In this document: positions 55,739-64,000 of the stretch, one piece after another
Position numbering within the stretch: the stretch's first letter is position 1
Layout of the letters: every line of letters begins with the position of its first letter
Assembly: GCA_900618795.1 (NCBI GenBank)
Contig: UYJD01000010.1
Coordinates: forward strand, 453,073 to 517,072
DNA from: Cyanodermella asteris
Taxonomy: Eukaryota > Ascomycota > Lecanoromycetes > Ostropales > Stictidaceae
Direction: 5' to 3'
Length of the DNA stretch: 64,000 nt
The notes under the pieces: model-generated
What the model was told of the DNA's origin: nothing
The model's input: the letters and a program-made list of their open reading frames with translations, nothing else
The model's database searches: none
Program-made: the position numbers and the translations under genes

Positions 55739-57418
55739 ATGCGAGGCCTTTGTAGGCTCGCCGCTGGCTTGCTCTCCCTGGCTTGTGCCACCAAATCGTT
55801 CTTTTTACCCGCAGACGAAGCTGTAGACGCATTTCACGACGCTCCCCGAGATACATTGGCCGCCGGACAGGTCACACAACTTCTCAATGGCGATGCGAAA
55901 GTCGAGGGTGAGACATCAGACGATCGATACTTGGCCTTGTTATCGCTAATGCAACGACTAGTCGAGCGACTCGATCTATCGCAAGCCAATTTGGCCCTAC
56001 ACAATGACCCCGACAACGAGAATGAGGAGGGGGTTTTGATACAACATTGGCGAACTTGGCTCGACCAGCTCGAGACAGACCCTACGCTTTCCGAATCTGC
56101 TTCGCTTCTATCAGCAATTCCTACCACTACCTCCGCTGCCATCAATCTTCTCTCGCGAACTACAAACGACATCGATGGTGTGCTTTCATCCACGGCTGCA
56201 CGCCTCTCGCAGCCACCAGCGCCGACTCATTTCGACTGGCATCCATTTGGCGGTGCCCAACAACATCCGCTAGGAGACTGGAGCGATACATGGCAGGCGG
56301 CCAAAAGCAAGGTCCACAGCGTGGTAGCTCTGGTCGCAAGTCACATTACCGAGTGTCCGTCCAAGGCGACCCAGATTCAGTCCGCAATATCCCCGGCTGG
56401 CACCTACAGCTCCAGCTCGACTATATCTGCGCGAACTGTGGAACCATTGGCGACTGGGACGGTGACTCCTCAGACAGTATCTGTGTCAAATCAAGGAGCT
56501 CTGTCTTCGTCGGCTAGTCAGCACGACGAACCCCCTTCTCGACCAGCCGCTGATGCTGTTCCCACCATCGAACCGACACAGCCTTCTCTAGCATACCTGA
56601 CTGTCTCTTCATATCCTACTCCAACGACACAGCCCTCTTCCACCCCCACCGTTGACCACACCGGCTCTGCGTCTTCCACATCCGCCAAAGAGCCTACATC
56701 TTCAACATACCTTGACGTCGCGACAGACCCTCGTTATGCCGCCGCTATAGCTGTTCCGATTGTTCTTACAGTGCTTCTTTCGGCTGTAATATTTTGCATC
56801 CTTATTCGCCGCGATCCTCGACGTCGAGCGGAACGTGCAGCTCGTTGTGAGGAGCGGAAGAACCGGCGGCTCTACAGACGAGCAGCATGCATGCACAAGA
56901 TGGAGACTTTGATGACTCATGTGACTGCTTATCCTCCCTTTAAATGGATTCCTCGGCGCTCAGCGGATGACCTCGCCGAGAAAGGTCTTCTCGAGAACGT
57001 CTCGGAAGAAACAAGTCCGACAGGCCAAGAGAACAGAGTATCAGAAGAAATTACCTCTTTCAAGGAGGCTCATCATCTGGTCGACTCCCTCATTCGAGCC
57101 GAAGAAGGCGGAAGCTGGTCTTCACGCGACCGACGGCGAACTTATATGTGGCTCTTTGGCGGTCGAGCCCGACGACAGCGTGCCATGTCCAACGCTTCTT
57201 CGGACCTGAGCGATAGCGAGAAGTGCGCACCGCCGCCATACGAAGAATGGGACAATTACGAGAAGATCGAACCTGCCCTGTATACCCGGCGGGTAGCGAA
57301 CCATCTTGAAGATCGTGATGACTCGGACAAAAGCAGCGTTTCTTCCATTATACCCACAAGCACCAGACACAGTGCATATACTTATTCTGCCGGCGATCCA
57401 GATTCCGATAAGGAGTAA
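55739..57418 (+). CDS. Type I membrane protein with Ser/Thr-rich ectodomain, unknown
   Basis: 559 aa, single exon. Signal peptide MRGLCRLAAGLLSLACATKS, a helical segment of about 150 residues, then a Ser/Thr/Pro-rich mucin-like stretch (about 225-325), one membrane span (YAAAIAVPIVLTVLLSAVIF, about 335-355), a basic stop-transfer stretch (RRDPRRRAERAARCEERKNR) and a cytosolic tail of about 180 residues ending in acidic Ser-rich text with PPPYEEW, a WW-domain-type PPxY motif. The layout (exported, O-glycosylated stalk, single span, tail with a docking motif) resembles fungal cell-wall stress sensors in architecture, but no WSC or Mid2 signature is visible. It could equally be an adhesin or receptor-like protein. 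Confidence 0.75.
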   Translation: MRGLCRLAAGLLSLACATKSFFLPADEAVDAFHDAPRDTLAAGQVTQLLNGDAKVEGETSDDRYLALLSLMQRLVERLDLSQANLALHNDPDNENEEGVLIQHWRTWLDQLETDPTLSESASLLSAIPTTTSAAINLLSRTTNDIDGVLSSTAARLSQPPAPTHFDWHPFGGAQQHPLGDWSDTWQAAKSKVHSVVALVASHITECPSKATQIQSAISPAGTYSSSSTISARTVEPLATGTVTPQTVSVSNQGALSSSASQHDEPPSRPAADAVPTIEPTQPSLAYLTVSSYPTPTTQPSSTPTVDHTGSASSTSAKEPTSSTYLDVATDPRYAAAIAVPIVLTVLLSAVIFCILIRRDPRRRAERAARCEERKNRRLYRRAACMHKMETLMTHVTAYPPFKWIPRRSADDLAEKGLLENVSEETSPTGQENRVSEEITSFKEAHHLVDSLIRAEEGGSWSSRDRRRTYMWLFGGRARRQRAMSNASSDLSDSEKCAPPPYEEWDNYEKIEPALYTRRVANHLEDRDDSDKSSVSSIIPTSTRHSAYTYSAGDPDSDKE

Positions 57419-58099
57419 TGTTGATCGCGGATTACTTTTCATTCCCATGTTACTTTTATTTCCTTCTCACTCTTGGTAATGAGGTTCATGACATATCGGC
57501 GTTTGGTATGTACAATACACAGAATGGCCTTAGCCCGGAGTGGCTACGAGCTTAGGGTTTCTGGACTGGGGTCAAACGCATAGTGCGATTGCACTTCAAC
57601 GTACGTACAAGGGAAGATGGGCGGGAACGCTAAAGCTCCCTTCACAATACATTTTCTTTCCAGACTCGAGCTCTTTGCGTGCGGCCTGCCTTGCAAATTG
57701 ATCCTTGTGTGCCTGAATTTGATCCTGCGCCAGTGTCAGACAACGCTATATCAGTGGTATTCTGCTCGTAGGCAAAGAGAGTTGTATAGTACATCCGTGT
57801 ATTATTCAAGACGGCGGTTGTTCAAGCCATTTCGATGACCCTGCAGGTCCTTTTTGCGATGTTTGCGGCCAAACGTTCTAGGCGACTTAGGTCGCAGAAC
57901 TTGGCCGATGGAGTGTCCTTGTGATGTTGGATTTTTATACGACTTCGAGGCCGTGTTGATACACAAAAGGTGGCAGTAATGTACATACAAAATCCCACCA
58001 AACGATTGTGCGATGCCCACAGACCCTTTGATATCCGCCCAGAGCGCCTAAATATGCAAGTCAACCAACGTTGAGCCGCACCTCCTGAGGGCGATTCCT
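57419..58099. other. Intergenic, convergent 3' ends
   Basis: Between the membrane protein gene and the ribosomal protein gene. No gene supported. Confidence 0.5.
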
Positions 58100-58720
58100 C
58101 TAACCCAGCCTTCTCGGCTTCGGACTCCTGACACCACCAAACTTCAACCTCGTCGAATCCGTCACCGCAACAACCTTATTCCTCAACACCGCTCCCTCCG
58201 TCCCCGTCAAGATCTTCGTCATCGCCTCCCTCCCCTGCCCGAACCCGCGAAGCACAAACTCCAAGTCGTCAATCTGCTGCAGCAAGCCCGCCCGCTGTAT
58301 TCTCGCCATCAGGTATGCGCCCAGCTGGTAGGCCGCATCGTAGCTGCCTCTCCCCGACTTTTTGAACCCGATCTGGCCCGTCGAGATGCTGATCACTGAC
58401 TGTCGGTTGGGTTTTGTGAGGGTCAGGTGCGTATTGTGCTTTGTGGAGTAGCAGTGCAGATGCCAGGGCTGGCGTTCGAGGACGTGTTTGCTTTCGCCGG
58501 CGTTGCGGAGGGCGCGAAGGTCGGTGAGGGTCGAGTTGCGGGTTGCGGCGGAGAATTGATCGCCGAGGGTTGAGAGGCTGGATGCTCCTGGGCGTGGTCG
58601 CGGTGGTGGTGCGGAGTTGGAGGTGGTTGTCGTGAGGGAGCGGAGGGATTGGGTGGATGTTGAGACTCGTGTCCGGAAGGGAAGTCGTAGGACGGGCTTG
58701 ATGGAGTTGAAGAGCTCCAT
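58100..58720 (-). CDS. MRPS18: Mitochondrial small-subunit ribosomal protein uS11m
   Basis: 206 aa from the ATG at 58720; the frame is open further upstream but that part overlaps the shared promoter and does not look like a presequence. The N-terminus MELFNSIKPVLRLPFRTRVS with Ser/Arg-rich text is a good mitochondrial presequence. The S11 fold shows in HLHCYSTKHNTHLTLTKPNR, ISTGQIGFKKSGRGSYDAAY, ARIQRAGLLQQIDDLEFVLR, and the family-typical C-terminus GGVRSPKPRRLG (compare the NGCRPPKKRR of bacterial S11). Component of the mitoribosomal head/platform near the mRNA exit. Yeast calls it Mrps18. Divergent from TIM44. Confidence 0.88.
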   Translation of the reverse strand: MELFNSIKPVLRLPFRTRVSTSTQSLRSLTTTTSNSAPPPRPRPGASSLSTLGDQFSAATRNSTLTDLRALRNAGESKHVLERQPWHLHCYSTKHNTHLTLTKPNRQSVISISTGQIGFKKSGRGSYDAAYQLGAYLMARIQRAGLLQQIDDLEFVLRGFGQGREAMTKILTGTEGAVLRNKVVAVTDSTRLKFGGVRSPKPRRLG

Positions 58721-59000
58721 GATGATGTGTTGGAGCCTCGATCCGGTGTCTTGGAGCAGAACGAGGCTTGGGCGATTGATGCTTTCTGTGATCAGAAACG
58801 TGAAGCTCAAGAAGTTGCTTGGAGATGATGCGGCGCGGAAAAAAACGCCGGCCGTGCTTGGCACGAGAAAGTCGGGACCGACAGGACGAGATCGCAAAGC
58901 CCGTCTCCGAGCTTCCGTCAAAGGCTCCAACATTTTTTTGCCCTTTCCTCCGCGCGCCCTCTTGGTCTGTGAATTGCGCTTCTTGTTCTGCAGCAATAGC
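58721..59000. promoter_or_regulatory. Compact bidirectional promoter, uS11m and TIM44
   Basis: Only 280 bases lie between the two start codons, both for mitochondrial proteins; a shared control region is the simple reading. No named site was identified. Confidence 0.6.
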
Positions 59001-60632
59001 ATGAGTGCGCCACGACAGACTGTACAGTCGCTGCGGCCTCTGAGAGCAGCGCAGGCCGCGAGGTCACCACAGGTGGCACGATGTCGGCAGCTACACTACT
59101 CTGTCAGGTCTTTTGCACTTAGGCCTGAGATTAGACAGCAGCAGGCTGCGGAATCTTTGCTCTTCTTCCCTCAATATACACCTAAGCAAATCCGACTACG
59201 ACCCGCCCCTAACCCTCTCTCCCAGCCATTCTCATCATACTCAAGACTTCTCTACGCCCAGCCCGCCAAGGATGTAAAGGATCCGCCCCGGGAAGAAAGC
59301 AAAGCCAGCGAAAATGCTCAAGATACTTCAGAAAGAAAGAAGGAGTCCGAAGGAGATGATGCAAGAGCCTTATCGGAGAACAGTGACAAGTCCAAGGACT
59401 CGAAAGAGGAAGCCGAGGGCGACGAAAAGGACAAGAAGAAAGAGCCCCCACCACCTCCACCACCTCACGGAGACAAGTCCCCGTGGCAAGTATTCAGAGA
59501 AACACTCCAAACTGAATTCAAGCAATCCAAAGAGTGGAACGATTCGACGAAGCAACTCAGCGCCGGCGCACAGCAATTTAGCGAGAATGAGCGTGTCAAG
59601 GCAGCTCGTGCGGCATATGCTGCTGCTTCATCCAAAACCGGTCAGGCTACGTCTGCAGCTTTGAAGACTACCGGAAAGGCCATCGGTCAGACTGCAGCTT
59701 GGACATGGGATACACCTGTCGTCAAGGTCGTCCGCAAGGGCGCCAGCGTTGCTGGGCAGGGGCTCGACGCTGCGACCAAGCCGATCAGAGAGAGCGAGGC
59801 TTACAAGTCGGTCAGCAAGGCCATGGACGACGGCTCTTCGTCTCGTTACGGTGGCTGGGTCGAGAAGGAGGAGCGAAGGAAGGCACGAGAGGCGCGAGAT
59901 GCCGAGGATGTTCGACTCGGTCGAAAGTCGAGTGGGCCGATGGAAGAGGATCCAGAAGCCGGCACTAACATCACATTGCATAAGGATGCCAAGTGGAAGG
60001 AGTCGTGGCGGGAGTTCCGCGATAACAACCGCATGGCACAGAGCGTCTTCAAGATGCGAAAGACCTATGAAGAGTCCGAGAATCCACTGATCGAGACTGC
60101 CCGCAGCATCACCGATCGCATCGCCGGGTTCTTTGCCGAGAATGAGACCGCAATGGTGATCAAGAAATTTCGCGAGATGGACCCGTCTTTCCAGGTCGAA
60201 CCATTCCTCCGTGATATGCGCGAGTACATTCTACCCGAAGTTCTCGACGCATACGTCAAAGGCGACCTTGAGACCTTGAAACAGTGGCTTAGTGCTGCAC
60301 AGTTCCAGGTCTACAGCGCTTTGGCAGATCAATGGACCAAGGCCGGCATGAAGGTTGACGGCAAGATCGTTGACATCCGAAACGTCGACATCTTGCAGGC
60401 ACGCATGCTGGATCCTGGTGAAGTTCCGGTTTTCATTATCACGGCCCGAACACAAGAAGTCCACGTTTACCGCAAGATCAAGACCAATGAGCTTGCTGCT
60501 GGTATGGAGGACAAGGTACAGCAAGTCACATACGCCATTGGCGTAACGAGATTGCCCGACGAGGTAGCCAACCCCGAGACAAGGGGCTGGAGACTGATCG
60601 AATTACACAAAAGCGCTAGAGATTACTACTGA
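59001..60632 (+). CDS. TIM44: Mitochondrial import inner membrane translocase subunit Tim44
   Basis: 543 aa, single exon, start at 59001. Tim44 tethers mtHsp70 to the TIM23 channel on the matrix side and drives presequence import. The N-terminus is an Arg/Gln/Ser-rich presequence (MSAPRQTVQSLRPLRAAQAA). An acidic/basic linker with a PPPPPPP run (about 130-155) is larger than in yeast (431 aa). Then comes GDKSPWQVFRETLQTEFKQS, the Hsp70/Tim23-binding helical part, and the C-terminal Tim44 domain (about 375-540): DRIAGFFAENETAMVIKKFR, EMDPSFQVEPFLRDMREYIL, LPEVLDAYVKGDLETLKQWL, and the closing WRLIELHKSARDYY. Intact and highly conserved. Confidence 0.97.
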   Translation: MSAPRQTVQSLRPLRAAQAARSPQVARCRQLHYSVRSFALRPEIRQQQAAESLLFFPQYTPKQIRLRPAPNPLSQPFSSYSRLLYAQPAKDVKDPPREESKASENAQDTSERKKESEGDDARALSENSDKSKDSKEEAEGDEKDKKKEPPPPPPPHGDKSPWQVFRETLQTEFKQSKEWNDSTKQLSAGAQQFSENERVKAARAAYAAASSKTGQATSAALKTTGKAIGQTAAWTWDTPVVKVVRKGASVAGQGLDAATKPIRESEAYKSVSKAMDDGSSSRYGGWVEKEERRKAREARDAEDVRLGRKSSGPMEEDPEAGTNITLHKDAKWKESWREFRDNNRMAQSVFKMRKTYEESENPLIETARSITDRIAGFFAENETAMVIKKFREMDPSFQVEPFLRDMREYILPEVLDAYVKGDLETLKQWLSAAQFQVYSALADQWTKAGMKVDGKIVDIRNVDILQARMLDPGEVPVFIITARTQEVHVYRKIKTNELAAGMEDKVQQVTYAIGVTRLPDEVANPETRGWRLIELHKSARDYY

Positions 60633-61587
60633 TCTAATGAACCCAAACTCGATTGACCTCAACGACCACATCACATTCAGGGTTGGTCATGTATCACAAA
60701 TTCTATGTTTCTACTGCATCGCATGGCGGATTTGATCACGTATGGGCGCTGGGTGAATCTGGGACGACGAGGGACGCGGGCGGTACACCCTCAACTTGCA
60801 CTCGGCACTCCTTTGGACTAGTCGGGTCAAGTGAAAAGAACACCACTCTTGTATTATAGTAATTGGACCCCTTTTGTCCATGAAGGACAGGGCGCTTTCA
60901 CGACGGTAGTGGACAGGAGTATAGGGACACCAGAGGCATGGAGGATCTGAAAAGAGCCCACCGCTGGAACAAGGAGTTGGCCAGCTACGCACAAACGTTA
61001 CAATGTATATCAGAATATCAATGGACGCTTAAGTCCGAGTCAAACGAAGAGAACCCAGGCAATAACGCATATCATCCGTTCTGTAGGCGACACGAATTCG
61101 ACGGCGCTGGCTGTCTTGCCGTTGGCATTGTTCTCGTGCCAACATTCCTCGCTAGAATTGTACACTTGTGAGAATTGTGCGCGTCAGGTTTGTATCTGCT
61201 ACACATTTGGCTCCAATCCAAAGCGGTCAAGTACTCAAGGGCGATGCGCTTATGGATAGGAAGCGACGAGTCGTGCTAAAGAGAGAATGTAAAGAACAGG
61301 AACATCAAACAATCACCGGCCCCAGGAATATGCCATGCACTGCCACCCAAGTTTACATGTGACCCCTGATGTCGAGCTATTTGACAAAACCGATGCTTGA
61401 GTCACAGACACAGACATGTATTAGATTCTTGGCAATGGGAAGATTGAGTGTCTTACTTAAAAAAACAATCCTTCGTAGGTAAAGGTAATGATAGCTCGCG
61501 AGTGGGGTATTTTAGATCTTCACCAACGGGCCGCAAATCGAAAAGGATATCTTGAACAGCAGGACAAGTCTTGGACGGGGCTTCTGA
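60633..61587. other. Intergenic
   Basis: No gene supported between TIM44 and the 3' end of the SANT-like gene. Confidence 0.5.
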
Positions 61588-63075
61588 TTAAGAAGCATCA
61601 ACTCCCATGGCAGTATCTTCCTCGTTCACAAACATCGGAGACAAGTCCAGAAATTGTGAAGGCGGGCCCCGGTCATTGCCACGCTGCGCCTGCAGAAAAA
61701 GATAGCGGTCTTCACACTGGTAAGGCCCTCGCTCGAGCTCATCACCAATGACCTCCCAGTCCTTGTTGAGCCGCTCACGTGAGTCGAGCAACTGCCTGTC
61801 GTCCGATCCCAACCAGGGTCGCACATTCCAAGGCAAAGCGAGGTCCTGTTGCCGTAGATTGAAGTACGCGCAATCAAGCTGCTGAGCGGAGTACCTCGGG
61901 AAGTCTCGGAGTGAAAGCATTTGCCAGTAGCCCATCACGCCGTGGAAGGCAGAAGACTTGCAGACAACTTTCTTGAGATGTTCGACATCGAGACCTGCGG
62001 GGAACGGGCTCGCGTTGGATTCGTTCATCGGCACCCATGATGCCCGAGCAGCGGCGGTTTCCACGTCGTGACGACCGAAGGTTTCTTCAGGCTCGCGGTA
62101 CGTATCGGCGTGGATTGGGCCGGTACCGATCGGGAAGAGGTTGATGACCCGAGGATCAATGTACTCATCAGGCCACTGAATGCCATCAAGTGCAACCTCT
62201 TGGGGTTTTGCGGTCGAAGTACAGATAGGGTCTGGAGTGTACTCGGGATCAGCTTCGGCATGCTCGGTATTAGCGCTGTCCACACGATGGGCATGCTGAG
62301 AGCCTTGGGGCGAAGTGATCGTGATCTGGGGAATCAGGCGGCCTTGGCCGTCGGTGTCTCTTGATAGAATCTGCGATCCGGCCGACGGTGAAAATTTGTG
62401 TTCGTGATGAGCTTCGCGATCAATCCGATCGAAGCAAGCTCGAGTGCTCATGAGATGGTTGCCAAGCTTCACGACCGCATCGTTGAGAAGCTGCTCGGCA
62501 GCATCATGAATACTCTCGAAATTTGTGTCGCTCGCATCGCTCATTTCGTCTGCATTATCACCATCGCCTTTCTCAGTTGAGCTATCGGGATCAGTCGAGT
62601 CGTCGTCACTGGTCGATATCACCTCCCCGTCAGTTTCAACGGCTGAAGCGTGCTTAGGGGTTGAAGACTTGGCCTCGGGCTCAGCCTTCCCATCGTCGGA
62701 ACCAGAGTCGTCGTCGCTGCTCGATATTACTTCCTTGTCAGCTTCAGCGGCTGCAGGGGGTCGAGGAAGTGGAGAAGTAGCCTGAGGCTCAGCCTTCACC
62801 TCAACCTCCATGTCGTCCGAATCACTGTCAGACCCATCTTCGTCGTCTTTAGATGTGATATTGTTTTCCACTGTCGGGGTGACGATGTTTTCCGCCGTAA
62901 CAGGCATGAACTGAGGGGTCACTGAGCCAAATTCCGTCATGCGATCCCATCTGCTCCGGATTCCACGGGAAGTTCGAGAAGGGATGCGAGAATAAATCAC
63001 ATCCCACGCCGTGCCCTCGATCCTCATCTGCAGCAGCTCATTCGACTCTCTTGGGGTCCAATAAATTTTGACCAT
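61588..63075 (-). CDS. Acidic protein with N-terminal Myb/SANT-like domain
   Basis: 495 aa from the ATG at 63075 (MVKIYWTPRESNELLQMRIE); the frame is open a little further but without ATG. Residues 1-50 look like a Myb/SANT-type helix-turn-helix: a tryptophan near the start (YWTPRE), IEGTAWDVIYSRIPSRTSRG and IRSRWDRM, giving the regular aromatic spacing. Next is an acidic Ser/Asp-rich region containing a duplicated segment (EVISSSDDDSGSD and EVISTSDDDSTD). The C-terminal 170 residues form an ordered unknown part (VNLFPIGTGPIHADTYREPE, GVMGYWQMLSLRDFPRYSA). Probably nuclear, DNA- or chromatin-associated; that is inferred from the domain. Function unknown. Confidence 0.75.
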   Translation of the reverse strand: MVKIYWTPRESNELLQMRIEGTAWDVIYSRIPSRTSRGIRSRWDRMTEFGSVTPQFMPVTAENIVTPTVENNITSKDDEDGSDSDSDDMEVEVKAEPQATSPLPRPPAAAEADKEVISSSDDDSGSDDGKAEPEAKSSTPKHASAVETDGEVISTSDDDSTDPDSSTEKGDGDNADEMSDASDTNFESIHDAAEQLLNDAVVKLGNHLMSTRACFDRIDREAHHEHKFSPSAGSQILSRDTDGQGRLIPQITITSPQGSQHAHRVDSANTEHAEADPEYTPDPICTSTAKPQEVALDGIQWPDEYIDPRVINLFPIGTGPIHADTYREPEETFGRHDVETAAARASWVPMNESNASPFPAGLDVEHLKKVVCKSSAFHGVMGYWQMLSLRDFPRYSAQQLDCAYFNLRQQDLALPWNVRPWLGSDDRQLLDSRERLNKDWEVIGDELERGPYQCEDRYLFLQAQRGNDRGPPSQFLDLSPMFVNEEDTAMGVDAS

Positions 63076-64000
63076 CTTATTGATAGCCCACAAATTGAAG
63101 TGACCTTAAGAGATCGTGCGCAGAGGTGGTGGGAGTATGGTGGCAGTGTTAAGAATGTGGTGGAAGCGAAGGTGGAGGTGGTCAGGAACAACAACCCTTC
63201 CATGGCCGAGATTTGCGTATCATATATACTGGAAAAGAGAAAAAGGAGACCTGCAATACCATCACAAGCGGCCTGGGTGATGGTGAATGCATCGCAGTTG
63301 TCCTTCTCTACTCAGTGAAGGTGTCCGACACAACACGAAATGGCGTGAAACAATGCATTAGTTTGGGAAACAAAGACATTGTTGCCAAGGGTGAACTCGC
63401 TCAAATGAGGGACCTTGGACTTTGTCAAGAAGCGAACGCCAGAGTGATTCTCCATATCGATATTGGTGATGAAAGCCGCCAGAGAAGTGATTGAGCGTTG
63501 GACCTAGGGGTATCGGGTCAACATGAGTGTGAAAACGAAGGTCATTGTAAGAAAGCTTCCTGAAAGGAAATTTGACTAGCATGATGATAAATGACAAGAA
63601 ATAGCAGCGCATAAGCGATCTAAGCAATTCTGGTCTTAATCTGCAATAGAGATTCATGTGCAAAACAACAGTATGTCACGGACNNNNNNNNNNNNNNNNN
63701 NNNNNNNNGTATGCGTGATGCCAAATTCTCATTCATCTGATCGCGTGCAGTGGGTGCCGGCATCGCTATGCAACATCCCGTACAGCAACGCAAGCTAGTC
63801 AGTACAGCACGATAAAACACATTCACTGAAAACATGACCTCGTCTCCTTCAGGTAACGGATGTCAGCGACAATTTACGCGGTAACAAAACGTCGAAAGTG
63901 TGGCGGAACAATGGAGGTGAAGAAGTGTGGCGGTGGTGTGGCGCGGAAGTGCGGCTCTGGTGTCAGCTAACAGCTGCCTGTCTTGGCCACTCACTGAGAA
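63076..64000. other. Terminal region with a small assembly gap
   Basis: Contains the promoter of the SANT-like gene and 25 unknown bases at 63684-63708. The final 100 bases include a short repeat of gtgtggcgg-like words. No gene supported. Confidence 0.5.

Overview
The window is nuclear DNA of a filamentous ascomycete. Introns are short (mostly 47-67 nt) with GTRNGT donors and CTRAY-like branch sites; genes stand singly on both strands; and the set is typical of Pezizomycotina: a MedA developmental regulator, an AIM11 homologue, a coactosin, a Zn2Cys6 factor, a P450 and SDRs. A dothideomycete is my best guess; I cannot place it more finely. Unknown bases fill 2234-2860 and 63684-63708.

Layout. 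1-8.9 kb: a tandem run of six diverged, lineage-specific paralogues (P1-P6) on the + strand. They share a short aromatic/His-Pro motif in the N-terminal helical part, and five of the six have a basic coiled coil at the C-terminus. 9.9-14.4 kb: an NTF2-like protein, a frameshifted NmrA-type oxidoreductase, a 12-bp minisatellite, and ADE13 of purine synthesis. 14.6-20.5 kb: a P450 and an SDR transcribed divergently from one promoter, a second SDR-like gene and a metallophosphoesterase. 21-26.6 kb: three unknown proteins, a Zn2Cys6 regulator and a second copy of the 12-bp minisatellite. 29-39 kb: an MFS transporter, a long gene-poor stretch, and the mitochondrial pair AIM11 and MCP2 (UbiB-type kinase-like). 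39-48 kb: about 7 kb of non-coding DNA leading to medA. 49-57 kb: a medium-chain dehydrogenase with unusually long introns, a secreted Kex2-type repeat precursor, a coactosin and a type I membrane protein. 58-63 kb: the mitochondrial ribosomal protein uS11m and TIM44 from a 280-bp bidirectional promoter, then an acidic Myb/SANT-like protein.

Most promising for novelty: (1) the secreted precursor at 52908-53690, which has seven Lys-Arg sites, pairs of near-identical short peptides with alpha-factor-like leaders, and two copies of a cysteine motif; (2) the P1-P6 paralogue cluster; (3) two distant arrays of a 12-bp repeat coding an (Ala-Lys-Tyr-Leu)-type helix. Three otherwise intact conserved genes (NmrA, P450, MFS) each carry one single-base shift next to a short homopolymer, which points to consensus errors unless reads prove otherwise. 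I saw no recognisable transposon, virus-like element, CRISPR array or functional tRNA.
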